Assembly (NCBI GenBank): GCA_028692255.1
Contig: JAQUXS010000026.1
Coordinates: 1-32,869, forward strand
Length of the DNA stretch: 32,869 nt
Source: Clostridium sp.
GTDB taxonomy: Bacteria; Bacillota; Clostridia; Clostridiales; Clostridiaceae
Reading direction: 5' to 3'
The position numbers and the translations under genes are program-made. Below, one piece after another: positions 14,559-23,142 of this stretch. The notes below the pieces were generated by a model that did not search any database, was not told where the DNA came from, and saw only the letters and a program-made list of their open reading frames with translations. The number at the start of each line of letters is the position of its first letter. Within the stretch, counting starts at the first letter, position 1.

Positions 14559-16571
14559 TTATTTTGTATATTTATCAAACCAATTAATTATTTCTTTCAG
14601 TCTTCTTATTCTATGTTTTGGTTTTCCGCTTCTTGATAGTTCATGATTTTCTCCGTGAAAGATTACCATTTTTGAAGCTATATTGTGATATTTTAAAGCA
14701 GTGAACATCTGGTAGCCTTGTTCAATCCAGCACCTTCTGTCTTCATCTGAATTTAAGAATAAAGTTGGAGTGGTACATTTATCTGCGTATTTAAGTGGAG
14801 AATGGTTCCATAATATTTCTGGATTTTTCCAAGGAGTAGATCCACTATTTTGGTCACTGGCGAAGAAATATCCTATATCAGAAGTGCCAAATTTAGACAA
14901 CCAATTGCTTATGCTTCTTTGAGAGGCAGCAGCTTTAAATCTATTAGTATGTCCTATAATCCAGTTTGTCATGAAGCCTCCATAAGAGCCTCCAGTTACA
15001 CAAAGTTTTTCAGTATCAAGATTTTCTTTATACTTACTAATAACTTCATCTGTAAATAACATAAGATCTTTGTAATCTACGGTGCCATATTTCCCTCTTA
15101 TATCTGAAAATTCATCATCTCGTCCATTACTGCCAGTTGGATTACAGAAAAATACGAAATAACCCATGCTTGCAAATAACTGCATTTCATGATAAAAAAC
15201 TTTACCATAAACAGTTTTAGGACCACCATGAATATCAAGAATTCCAGGATATTTCTTGGATGAATCAAAATTAACTGGTTTTAGCACATAACCACTTATT
15301 TTAGTTCCAAGTTTGTTTATGATACTTATAGGTTCAAAATCTGAAAGCTTTCTTTCTTCATTTACCCAGCTGTTAAAATGTGTTAGCTGAACTTCATCAT
15401 TATTATCAATAGTGTATAGTTCTTGTAATTTAAGGCTTCTAAGAGCTGAGAAGATAACAGTATTTTTATTTACATCAAAATCATCTACGGAACCATTAGT
15501 CGATATGACTTTTTTTATAACACCATTTTCATTTATTTTATTTAAATATGATGAGTCTTCCTCAGTAGTTGTAAAATAAAAGTTTGAATTTACATATTTA
15601 AAATTTCTACAGCTGCCGTATCTACAGTCGCTGCCAACAGAATTCCAGGTGCTTTTGTTAAATTCATTATTAAGCAAAATAGTTTTTTTATCTAATAAGG
15701 ATACAGAAAAGAATCTTGGGTTTTCGTTAACACCATAATGTTTCATGTCACTTCCAAGGAAAATTACTTTATCTTCATCATAAGAAAAATAAGCTTTTGC
15801 TACAGAATATTTATCGTCACAAAGTAGTGCCTCAGTAGTTTTATCTTTTAAATCATAAATGTATATATTATTTGTAAGTTCCAATTTATCTTTGAATGTA
15901 TGGGAGGTAAAAACAATTTTAGTCCTATCCTTGTTGAAATTAAAATCTTCAACATCAGTTAATTCTCCTGTTAGTGGCTCATAATTACTAGATGTTTTGT
16001 TATACAAATAGAGTCTTACTCTAAATTTATTTGTATAGCCAGAGCCATTAAACCAAAATGGAATTTCATCTAGTACTGTGTAGTCATTTTCTTCCTTGAG
16101 TCCTTTGAGCTTTTTTTCTCTCTCTTCATCTGAAAATCCATCTAACATTTTGTCTTTTGGCTGATAAATTATTGACAATAAAAAATTATCGTCATCAATT
16201 TGTTTTAAAGAATTTACTGCAAAAGGTACGCTAAAATATTTAACAGCCTCTCCTCCATGCACATTGATTTTATAGAATTGTGTAAATAAATCACCTGCTT
16301 TAGCTTTAGCCTTAACTTCATCATCTCTTGCAGATGAAAAAATTATATCCTCACTGTTATCAAGCCATTCATAGTTTGTTTCATTGTTAAATGTAGTAAG
16401 TCTTCTTACAGATTTGCGGTTAAAATCATATAAGTATATATTTGAATCATAATTGTTGTGATTTAAATTGCTTGTACTTATAACAAAAGCTGCAAAATTG
16501 TTGTCAGGTGATAACTTTAAATTTGATATAAATTTATATTTCGTGAGATCCTCTAATTTAAGTGTTTCCAT
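14559..16571 (-). CDS. S9-family serine peptidase (prolyl oligopeptidase / acylaminoacyl-peptidase type)
   Basis: A cytoplasmic oligopeptidase of 670 residues. The N-terminal part (about 1-400) is a beta-propeller with repeated blade strands such as NIYLYDFNRKSVRRLT and NIYIYDLKDKTTEALL. The C-terminal alpha/beta-hydrolase part (about 410-670) has LDIHGGPKTVYG for the oxyanion region. The nucleophile elbow is GGSYGGFMTNW with Ser529, the acid is in LNSDEDRRCWIEQG and the catalytic His in FHGENHELSRSGKPKHR. The order and the HGGP/GGSYGG pair are typical of S9C enzymes that release N-terminal residues from short peptides. The start at 16571 is set by GGGGGTTACA before the ATG; a TTG four codons earlier has no ribosome site. 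No signal peptide is seen. It is monocistronic and probably used in peptide scavenging. Confidence 0.9.
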   Translation of the reverse strand: METLKLEDLTKYKFISNLKLSPDNNFAAFVISTSNLNHNNYDSNIYLYDFNRKSVRRLTTFNNETNYEWLDNSEDIIFSSARDDEVKAKAKAGDLFTQFYKINVHGGEAVKYFSVPFAVNSLKQIDDDNFLLSIIYQPKDKMLDGFSDEEREKKLKGLKEENDYTVLDEIPFWFNGSGYTNKFRVRLYLYNKTSSNYEPLTGELTDVEDFNFNKDRTKIVFTSHTFKDKLELTNNIYIYDLKDKTTEALLCDDKYSVAKAYFSYDEDKVIFLGSDMKHYGVNENPRFFSVSLLDKKTILLNNEFNKSTWNSVGSDCRYGSCRNFKYVNSNFYFTTTEEDSSYLNKINENGVIKKVISTNGSVDDFDVNKNTVIFSALRSLKLQELYTIDNNDEVQLTHFNSWVNEERKLSDFEPISIINKLGTKISGYVLKPVNFDSSKKYPGILDIHGGPKTVYGKVFYHEMQLFASMGYFVFFCNPTGSNGRDDEFSDIRGKYGTVDYKDLMLFTDEVISKYKENLDTEKLCVTGGSYGGFMTNWIIGHTNRFKAAASQRSISNWLSKFGTSDIGYFFASDQNSGSTPWKNPEILWNHSPLKYADKCTTPTLFLNSDEDRRCWIEQGYQMFTALKYHNIASKMVIFHGENHELSRSGKPKHRIRRLKEIINWFDKYTK

Positions 16572-16681
16572 TGTAACCCCCAAAAAATAATATATTTAGA
16601 ATAATTCATCTATACAGAAGATTATACTACAAATAATAGAATTAAATTTATATTATTACAGTAATATAAATAAATGTTTTA

Positions 16682-16710
16682 TTGAAAATGAATAAATCAT
16701 GGATTATAAT
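16682..16710 (+). promoter_or_regulatory. Promoter of the alpha-glucosidase gene
   Basis: TTGAAA (16682-16687), 17 bases, TATAAT (16705-16710). The expected start near 16717 lies just before the cre-like site. Confidence 0.75.
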
Positions 16711-16719
16711 AACGGTGTA

Positions 16720-16734
16720 ATGCAAACGATTGTA
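16720..16734 (+). promoter_or_regulatory. cre-like / LacI-family operator
   Basis: ATGCAAACGATTGTA matches the cre consensus WTGNAANCGNWNNCW at all but one defined position and is a partial palindrome around CG. It lies at about +4 to +18 of the predicted start, a position where CcpA or a sugar-specific LacI-type repressor blocks transcription. Confidence 0.6.
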
Positions 16735-16770
16735 TAAATTTAAAAATACAATAAAAGGAGTGAAAAAGAT

Positions 16771-19155
16771 ATGTTTGGAAAAATTAAGGATTATAGTGAT
16801 AATGAAAATGGAGTGGAAATCCAATTCGAAAAAATTAAAGCCAAGGTAATAGTGATTAATCCATCAATAATTAATTTTTTTGTTCCTATTAAAGGAAAAG
16901 AATATAAATCTAAAGCTATTGAAAATTTAAAAATTGAAAAATGCAATTATAGAATTAAGAGAGACAGAGAAAAAATAGTTTTATCCACAGAAAAAATAAA
17001 AGTTTATATATTTGATGACTTTAAAGTGGATATATATGATGTTAATGGCAATATGTTGTGTGCAGATTATAGAAAAAACAGAGAACCTTTTTTAAGAAGA
17101 GGTGTTACACAAGGCTGCGACTTGGCAGTTAAAGAAGGTCATAAGATAAATGTAGAAAGTAATAAATATAAAATAAACGTTGTGAAAAAAATGGAAAGCA
17201 ATATGTTTTTTTACGGACTTGGTGAAAAAACAGGGCCTTTAAATAAAAAAGGATATAGATATAAAATGTGGAATACAGACAATCCTTCTGCACATACAGA
17301 GGCTTTTGAAGCTCTTTATAAATCAATTCCTTTTTTCATAACTTTAAGAAAGGGACAATCCTTTGGAATATTTTTTGATAACACTTTTGAAACATGTTTT
17401 GACATGGGAAAAGAAAACAGCGAATATTACTATTTTGGAGCAGTAGATGGAAATATAGATTATTATTTTATATATGGACCTGAAGTTAAAGAAGTAGTTA
17501 ATAGATTTACTTATTTAACAGGGAAAACTCCTCTCCCCCAGATTTGGACACTAGGATATCAGCAAAGTAGATGGACATATGTACCTGAAAGTAGACTTAT
17601 TAGTGTAGCTGAAAGTTTTAGAAAAAAGAATATTCCATGTGATGTTTTATATCTCGACATAGATTATATGGATGGCTATAAAGTGTTTACTTTTGATAAA
17701 GATAAATTTCATAATCCAAAGGAAACTATGGATAAATTAAAAAAGATGGGATTTAAGGTTGTGACAATTATTGATCCAGGAGTGAAAAAGGACAGAGGTT
17801 ATAAGATTTATGATGAGGGAATTAAAAATGATTATTTCATTAAGAACAAGGATGGTATTCCATATGTAAATGAAGTATGGCCAGGGGATGCGCTTTACCC
17901 AGATTTTTCAAATGAAAAAGTTAGAAAATGGTGGGCAGACAATCAAAAAATTATGATAGACTATGGTGTTTCAGGCATATGGAATGATATGAATGAACCA
18001 GCAAGTTTTAATGGACCTCTGCCAGAGGATGTTATGTTTAATAACGAGGGAACAAGATCACAGCATAAGGAAATACATAATGTTTATGGACATTTAATGT
18101 CTAAAGCTACTAATGAAGGTATTAAAAAATACACAGGGAAGAGGCCCTTTGTAATTACAAGAGCTTGTTATGCAGGTACGCAGAAATATTCCACTGTTTG
18201 GACAGGTGATAATAAGAGTATTTGGCAGCATCTTCGCATGTCAATTCCAATGTTAATGAATCTTGGCTTAAGCGGAATATCTTTCTGTGGAACAGATGTT
18301 GGAGGTTTTGGAGAGGATTGTAGTGCTGAGCTTTTATCAAGGTGGGTTCAAGTTGGATGTTTTACACCGCTGTTTAGGAATCACTCTTCTATTTTTACAA
18401 GAGATCAAGAACCCTGGGCTTTTGATGAGAAAACGGAAGATATAAACAAAAAATATATTAAACTTAGATATAAATTCATACCTTATTTATATGATCTTTT
18501 CTTTAAGGGTGAAAAAACAGGACTTCCAATTATATGTTCACTTATGCTTTATTATGAAAATGATGAAAATACTTATGAAATAAATGATGAGTTTTTATGC
18601 GGTGAAAATATTCTTGTATCCCCAGTTGTTGAACAAGGTAAAACGCGAAAGTTAGTGTATTTGCCAAAGGGAAATGATTGGATTGATTATTGGACAAAGG
18701 AAACTCTAAAGGGAGGACAGTATATTATTAAAAAAGCTCCTTTAGATGTATGTCCCATATACATTAAATCAGGCAGCATAATACCTAATTATCCAGAACA
18801 GAATTATATAGGTGAAAAAGAAATTAATGAGCTTGCATTTGATATTTATATAGGTGAAAAAGAACGATGCAGTTATATTAATTATGAAGATGATGGAGAA
18901 AGTTTCGATTACAAAAAAGGAATTTATAACATGTATAAAATTAATGTTAAAAGAAATATAGATAAATTAAATTTAGACATAGAAATGTGTAAAAATAGTT
19001 ATAAGAAAGGTTATTTAGGATTTAATTTTAAAATAAATAATATAGGAAATGTTAAAAAAGTTTTGGCAGATGGAAAAAATGTTCAATTTAAAATAAACAA
19101 TGATGTCCTTCAATTCTATACTGCAAAAAGTGAAAATATAGAAATTTACTATTGA
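16771..19155 (+). CDS. GH31 alpha-glucosidase
   Basis: Hydrolyses terminal alpha-linked glucose from oligosaccharides; 794 residues, a usual length for GH31. The N-terminal galactose-mutarotase-like beta domain (about 1-240) ends in FYGLGEKTGPLNKKG. The catalytic barrel has WTLGYQQSRWTY, DVLYLDIDYMDGYKVFTFD, the nucleophile Asp406 in SGIWNDMNEPASFNG, ITRACYAGTQKYSTVWTGDN with likely acid/base Asp480, SFCGTDVGGFGEDC, and FRNHSSIFTRDQEPW. C-terminal beta domains follow from about residue 600. There is no signal peptide, so it acts inside the cell on imported maltose- or isomaltose-type sugars. The start follows AAAAGGAGTG. It is monocistronic with a consensus-like promoter and a cre-like site, which suggests catabolite repression. 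Linkage preference (alpha-1,4 or 1,6) is not fixed by these motifs. Confidence 0.95.
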   Translation: MFGKIKDYSDNENGVEIQFEKIKAKVIVINPSIINFFVPIKGKEYKSKAIENLKIEKCNYRIKRDREKIVLSTEKIKVYIFDDFKVDIYDVNGNMLCADYRKNREPFLRRGVTQGCDLAVKEGHKINVESNKYKINVVKKMESNMFFYGLGEKTGPLNKKGYRYKMWNTDNPSAHTEAFEALYKSIPFFITLRKGQSFGIFFDNTFETCFDMGKENSEYYYFGAVDGNIDYYFIYGPEVKEVVNRFTYLTGKTPLPQIWTLGYQQSRWTYVPESRLISVAESFRKKNIPCDVLYLDIDYMDGYKVFTFDKDKFHNPKETMDKLKKMGFKVVTIIDPGVKKDRGYKIYDEGIKNDYFIKNKDGIPYVNEVWPGDALYPDFSNEKVRKWWADNQKIMIDYGVSGIWNDMNEPASFNGPLPEDVMFNNEGTRSQHKEIHNVYGHLMSKATNEGIKKYTGKRPFVITRACYAGTQKYSTVWTGDNKSIWQHLRMSIPMLMNLGLSGISFCGTDVGGFGEDCSAELLSRWVQVGCFTPLFRNHSSIFTRDQEPWAFDEKTEDINKKYIKLRYKFIPYLYDLFFKGEKTGLPIICSLMLYYENDENTYEINDEFLCGENILVSPVVEQGKTRKLVYLPKGNDWIDYWTKETLKGGQYIIKKAPLDVCPIYIKSGSIIPNYPEQNYIGEKEINELAFDIYIGEKERCSYINYEDDGESFDYKKGIYNMYKINVKRNIDKLNLDIEMCKNSYKKGYLGFNFKINNIGNVKKVLADGKNVQFKINNDVLQFYTAKSENIEIYY

Positions 19156-19205
19156 ATTTTAGATGAAAATTGGTTATTCTAAAAGGTATTTTATTGTTAT
19201 AATAG

Positions 19206-19235
19206 TTGACAAAAAAACAAATAAAATAATATAAT
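19206..19235 (+). promoter_or_regulatory. glmS promoter
   Basis: TTGACA (19206-19211), 18 bases, TATAAT (19230-19235). Both boxes are perfect. The start would fall near 19242, inside the 34-bp palindrome. Confidence 0.75.
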
Positions 19236-19266
19236 AAAGTGATGATGTTAACATCATCACTTTATT
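19233..19266. repeat. Perfect 34-bp palindrome over the glmS start site
   Basis: Arms AATAAAGTGATGATGTT and AACATCATCACTTTATT are exact reverse complements with no spacer. It overlaps the -10 box and predicted start. It could be an operator, a protective 5' hairpin on the glmS leader, or a terminator for the GH31 gene upstream; the tail after it is not T-rich, so the last is least likely. Confidence 0.85.
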
Positions 19267-19282
19267 GAAAAGTAGGTGATAT

Positions 19283-19303
19283 ATGGATAATGTAAAAAAA
19301 TAA
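19283..19303 (+). other. Seven-codon mini-ORF (with stop) just before the ribozyme
   Basis: ATG at 19283 follows AGTAGGTGAT at suitable spacing and encodes MDNVKK, with TAA at 19301-19303. The stop ends two bases before the ribozyme cleavage site. It may be a leader peptide or chance. Confidence 0.3.
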
Positions 19304-19304
19304 A

Positions 19305-19497
19305 AGCGCTAGGGCTTAAGTAGAAGAGAAACTCAGTTAATGCTGAGTAAGCTCAACTAACCAAATCGAAGATTTGGAGTTTCACTTAAGTTGACGAGGA
19401 TGGGGAGTATCGAAATTTCTCGGCGGGTGCCCCACGGTATCACACTACCGTTAACAACTGATAAAAGCAAAAAGTGATTTTTGTCACAATATCAGTT
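19305..19497 (+). ncRNA. glmS ribozyme-riboswitch (GlcN6P-activated)
   Basis: A self-cleaving RNA in the glmS leader that uses glucosamine-6-phosphate as a cofactor and so lowers glmS mRNA when product is plentiful. AAGCGCTAG at the 5' end gives the cleavage site between A19305 and G19306. P1 is CTTAAGT (19315-19321) with ACTTAAG (19384-19390). The conserved core is seen as TTGACGAGGATGGGGAG, TATCGAAATTTCTCGGCGGG, TGCCCCACGGTA and CCGTTAACAACTGATAAAAG. P3 pairs 19456-19463 with 19490-19497, enclosing the P4 hairpin GTGA/TCAC. The P1 loop is enlarged, with two sub-hairpins. The location directly upstream of glmS fits. A weak hairpin follows at 19510-19525. The boundary at the 3' side is approximate. 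Confidence 0.95.
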
Positions 19498-19638
19498 TGG
19501 TGTTAAAACCTCAATAATCATTGAGTATTTTGTCTATGTTTTTTTATTCTGTTTGAAAATGTTTATATGTAATTTATTATATAAATATAGATTGATTTTT
19601 AAATAGAAAATTTTAATTGTTTAAGAGGGAGAATTAAT

Positions 19639-21465
19639 ATGTGTGGAATAGTTGGATTTGTTGGAAAAAAAGATGCAACATCTATATTATTAGAAGGTTT
19701 GAGTAAACTTGAATACAGAGGATATGATTCTGCTGGTGTTGCTGTAATTGATAAAGATAAAATAAATGTAACAAAATGTAAAGGTAGATTAGTAAACTTA
19801 GAAAAGAAATTAAAGGAAAATCCTTTAAATGGATATGTTGGAATTGGACATACAAGATGGGCAACTCATGGTGAGCCATCTGATATCAATGCTCATCCTC
19901 ATTGTAATCAAGATGGAACTATAAGTGTTGTTCATAATGGTATTATAGAGAACTATATTGAATTAAGAGAATGGCTTATGTCAAAAGGTTATAAATTTGT
20001 ATCTGATACTGATACAGAAGTTATTCCTCAGTTAATAGATTATTTTTATAAAGGTGATTTGTTAGATGCAGCAATGAAAGCAACTGCAAAACTAGAGGGT
20101 AGTTATGCCTTAGGTATAATTTCTTCTAAAGAACCTAATAAGCTTGTTGCAGTTAGAAAGGATAGTCCTCTTATAGTAGGAGTTGGCAAAGGAGAATATT
20201 TTATAGCTTCTGATGTTCCTGCTATATTAAATCATACTAGAGATATATATTATTTAAATGATAAAGAATTTGTAGTAATTGATGAAAATGGTGTTAAAAT
20301 ATTAAATCAGGAAAAAGAGCAAATTAAGAGAGATATTGTTCATATAACATGGAATGCTAATGCTGCAGAAAAAGGTGGATATGATCATTTCATGATAAAA
20401 GAAATAAATGAACAGCCAAAGGCAATAAAGGATACTTTACGTTCTAGAGTAGTGCCTGGAAAACCTATAAATCTTGATAGCATTAAAATGACAAAAGATC
20501 AAATAAAAAATGTACAAAAAATATATATTGTAGCTTGTGTTACTGCTTATCATGCAGGTATTGTTGGGAAATATGTAATAGAAAGACTTGCAAGAATACC
20601 TGTAGAGGTTGATATTGCATCAGAATTTAGATATAGAAAACCTATGATAGATGACAATACTCTAATGATAGTAATGAGTCAATCAGGAGAAACAGCAGAC
20701 ACTTTAGCTGCACTAAGAGAAGCAAAATCCATGGGAGCTAGAGTTATAGCTATTACAAATGTAGTTGGAAGTACAGTGTCAAGAGAAGCTGATGATGTTC
20801 TTTATACTTGGGCAGGACCTGAAATTGCAGTGGCTTCTACAAAAGCATATACAACACAACTTATTACTATGTATATGTTAGCATTGTTCTTTGCAGAAAA
20901 TAAAAAAACATTGGATTCGGAAGAAATAGAAAAAATAAAAGAAGATATGCTTGAAATTCCAGAAAAAGCTAAACAAATATTAAATAATAAAGATCAAATT
21001 CAAAAGTTTGCTTCAAACACTTACATGCATAAAGATATGTTTTTCTTAGGAAGAGGACTTGATTATGCAGTAGCAATGGAAGGAGCACTTAAAGTAAAAG
21101 AAATATCTTATATTCATTCAGAGGCTTATGCAGGTGGTGAACTTAAACATGGTACTATAGCTTTAATTGAAAAAGGTACTGTAGTAATAGCACTTGCTAC
21201 TCAAGGTGACTTATATGAAAAAATGGTAAGTAATATAAAAGAAGTAACTACAAGAGGTGCACAGGTCCTTGGTTTTACAAATGAAGGAAATAAGGGCTTA
21301 GAAAAGGTTGTAGATTCAACAGTATATATTCCTAAGATAAATAATATTCTTTTACCTGTACTTGCAGTAATTTATCTTCAGTTGTTAGCGTATTATATAG
21401 CTGTTGATAAGGGTTGTGATGTGGATAAACCTAGAAATTTAGCCAAATCAGTTACTGTTGAATAG
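19639..21465 (+). CDS. glmS: Glutamine--fructose-6-phosphate aminotransferase (isomerizing)
   Basis: Makes glucosamine-6-phosphate from fructose-6-phosphate and glutamine, the first step to UDP-GlcNAc and cell wall. 608 residues, the normal length. The N-terminal glutaminase domain begins MCGIVGFVG with nucleophile Cys1 after Met removal and holds LEYRGYDSAGV, GIGHTRWATHGEPSDINAHPH and DTDTEVI. The two SIS domains follow: SEFRYRKPMIDDNTLMIVMS with SQSGETADTLAALREAK, and GRGLDYAVAMEGALKVKEIS with EAYAGGELKHGTIALIE. The C-terminus DKPRNLAKSVTVE is the conserved closing tail that covers the sugar site. The start follows AGAGGGAG. Control is by the glmS ribozyme and a palindrome-bearing promoter, with a strong terminator after the stop. 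Confidence 0.98.
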   Translation: MCGIVGFVGKKDATSILLEGLSKLEYRGYDSAGVAVIDKDKINVTKCKGRLVNLEKKLKENPLNGYVGIGHTRWATHGEPSDINAHPHCNQDGTISVVHNGIIENYIELREWLMSKGYKFVSDTDTEVIPQLIDYFYKGDLLDAAMKATAKLEGSYALGIISSKEPNKLVAVRKDSPLIVGVGKGEYFIASDVPAILNHTRDIYYLNDKEFVVIDENGVKILNQEKEQIKRDIVHITWNANAAEKGGYDHFMIKEINEQPKAIKDTLRSRVVPGKPINLDSIKMTKDQIKNVQKIYIVACVTAYHAGIVGKYVIERLARIPVEVDIASEFRYRKPMIDDNTLMIVMSQSGETADTLAALREAKSMGARVIAITNVVGSTVSREADDVLYTWAGPEIAVASTKAYTTQLITMYMLALFFAENKKTLDSEEIEKIKEDMLEIPEKAKQILNNKDQIQKFASNTYMHKDMFFLGRGLDYAVAMEGALKVKEISYIHSEAYAGGELKHGTIALIEKGTVVIALATQGDLYEKMVSNIKEVTTRGAQVLGFTNEGNKGLEKVVDSTVYIPKINNILLPVLAVIYLQLLAYYIAVDKGCDVDKPRNLAKSVTVE

Positions 21466-21486
21466 ATAATCTAATATTGCATATTT

Positions 21487-21529
21487 AAGCCACTTAATCT
21501 AATATTTTATTAGATTAAGTGGCTTTTTA
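21487..21529 (+). terminator. Terminator after glmS
   Basis: A long perfect stem (AAGCCACTTAATCTAAT, 21487-21503, with its complement ending at 21524) has a short T-rich loop and is followed by TTTTTAA. Confidence 0.9.
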
Positions 21530-21599
21530 AGTATGTAAAATAAAAAATTAATTTTAAAAGTGTCATTGAAAGTTTACCATAAGATTGAACTTGTTTAAA

Positions 21600-21638
21600 T
21601 TGAAAACGTGTGAAGTATATTATACAATGAGAATTGTA
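21600..21638 (+). promoter_or_regulatory. mtl operon promoter with cre-like and inverted-repeat sites
   Basis: TTGAAA (21600-21605), 17 bases, TACAAT (21623-21628). The -35 region reads TTGAAAACGTGTGAA, a cre-like sequence with two mismatches. TACAAT-GAGA-ATTGTA (21623-21638) is a perfect inverted repeat over the -10 and start. The latter could bind a regulator; MtlR itself is an activator and usually binds further upstream. Confidence 0.55.
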
Positions 21639-21687
21639 GAAGGCAAGTAAATTTTATTAATAAAGACATATTATAAGGAGGGATTTT

Positions 21688-23121
21688 ATGAAAACGATTA
21701 ACAAAGCTAATGAAGATCCGTCATTAAAGAAAAAAGTGCAGAGTTTTGGTGCATTTTTAAGCGGGATGGTAATGCCTAATATTGGTGCATTTATTGCTTG
21801 GGGTTTAATAACTGCTTTATTTATAAAAACTGGTTGGTTACCTAATGCAAAATTAGCCAAAATGGCAGACCCAATGATCAAATATATGCTTCCAATTCTT
21901 ATAGGATATCAAGGAGGTAAACTTGTTTATGATACTAGAGGAGGTGTAGTTGGTGCTATAGCTACAACGGGTATTGTAATTGGAGCTTCTATTCCAATGT
22001 TTTTAGGTGCTATGATAATGGGGCCACTTGGAGGATATTTAATCAAAAAAATTGATAAACTCATAGGAGAAAAAATTCCAACTGGTTTTGAAATGTTAGT
22101 AAATAATTTTTCAGCCGGTATTTTGGCTGCAATTCTGGCAGGATTAGCATTTACATTTGTTGGAGGTGTAGTTGCTGCAATATCAAATGGATTAGGCGAT
22201 GCAGCTTTATATATTACAAATAAAGGTTTTTTACCACTATTGGCTATAATAATAGAACCTGCTAAGGTATTATTTTTAAATAATGCTGTTAATCAAGGAA
22301 TACTTTCACCTTTAGGTATTGAGCAGGTACAAAAATTAGGAAAATCAATATTCTTCTTACTTGAACCAGATCCAGGTCCAGGACTTGGAATACTTCTTGC
22401 ATATTGTTTATATGGAAAAGGAAATGCAAAAGAATCAGCACCTGGAGCCATTATAATACAATTCTTTGGTGGGATACACGAAATATATTTTCCTTATGTT
22501 TTAATGAAACCTATTTTAATATTAGCTGCAATATGTGGAGGATTTTGTGCAGATTTAACTTTTGTAATGCTGCATGCAGGATTGGTTGCAATTCCTTCAC
22601 CAGGAAGTATATTTTCAATAATGGCTATGTCACCTAAAGGAGGCCAACTTTTAGTATTACCAGGAGTTGCAGTTGGAGCTGGAGTTTCATTTCTAATAGC
22701 CTCAATTATTTTAAAATTTAATCCTAATGAGGTAAGTTCCTCAGATGATTTTTGTGAAGCTCAGTCTAAAGTCAATGAAATGAAAACTGGAAATAAAATT
22801 AGCAGCAAAAATGATAGCAATTCAAATAATGTTAAATTAAATATTAATTTAGTAGTTTTTGCTTGTGATGCAGGCATGGGATCTTCAGCAATGGGTGAAT
22901 CTATTCTTAAAAAGAAATTAAAAGATGCTGGTATTAGTGGAGTAAAAGTTGAGCATTCTTCTGTTGATAGTATTCCAAAAGAAAGCGATATAGTTTTTGT
23001 TCAAGAAAATTTAAGTGAAAGAGCTAGAAACTCGGCCCCTAATTCACAAATTATTACTGTAAAAAATTTCTTGGATCATGTTAAATACGATGAATTTTTA
23101 GATAAATTAAAAAATAAGTAA
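21688..23121 (+). CDS. mtlA: PTS mannitol transporter subunit IICB
   Basis: Imports mannitol and phosphorylates it to mannitol-1-phosphate; 477 residues. The membrane IIC domain (about 1-345) has [59 protein letters not shown], and the sugar-site signature [14 protein letters not shown] linker rich in Ser/Asn/Lys (about 350-382) leads to the IIB domain, where Cys393 in [20 protein letters not shown] is the phosphorylation site. The IIA domain is not fused; it is the separate mtlF product, as in many Firmicutes. The start follows AAGGAGGG. First gene of mtlA-mtlR-mtlF-mtlD, with only 21 bases to mtlR. Confidence 0.97.
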   Translation: MKTINKANEDPSLKKKVQSFGAFLSGMVMPNIGAFIAWGLITALFIKTGWLPNAKLAKMADPMIKYMLPILIGYQGGKLVYDTRGGVVGAIATTGIVIGASIPMFLGAMIMGPLGGYLIKKIDKLIGEKIPTGFEMLVNNFSAGILAAILAGLAFTFVGGVVAAISNGLGDAALYITNKGFLPLLAIIIEPAKVLFLNNAVNQGILSPLGIEQVQKLGKSIFFLLEPDPGPGLGILLAYCLYGKGNAKESAPGAIIIQFFGGIHEIYFPYVLMKPILILAAICGGFCADLTFVMLHAGLVAIPSPGSIFSIMAMSPKGGQLLVLPGVAVGAGVSFLIASIILKFNPNEVSSSDDFCEAQSKVNEMKTGNKISSKNDSNSNNVKLNINLVVFACDAGMGSSAMGESILKKKLKDAGISGVKVEHSSVDSIPKESDIVFVQENLSERARNSAPNSQIITVKNFLDHVKYDEFLDKLKNK

Positions 23122-23142
23122 TGAATTGGTGATGAATTGAAT

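Noticed and set aside
19510-19545. Terminator downstream of the glmS ribozyme
   Set aside because: CTCAAT/ATTGAG is only a 6-bp weak stem and the T-tract begins several bases later; attenuation here is not needed for ribozyme control, so it was not listed as a terminator.
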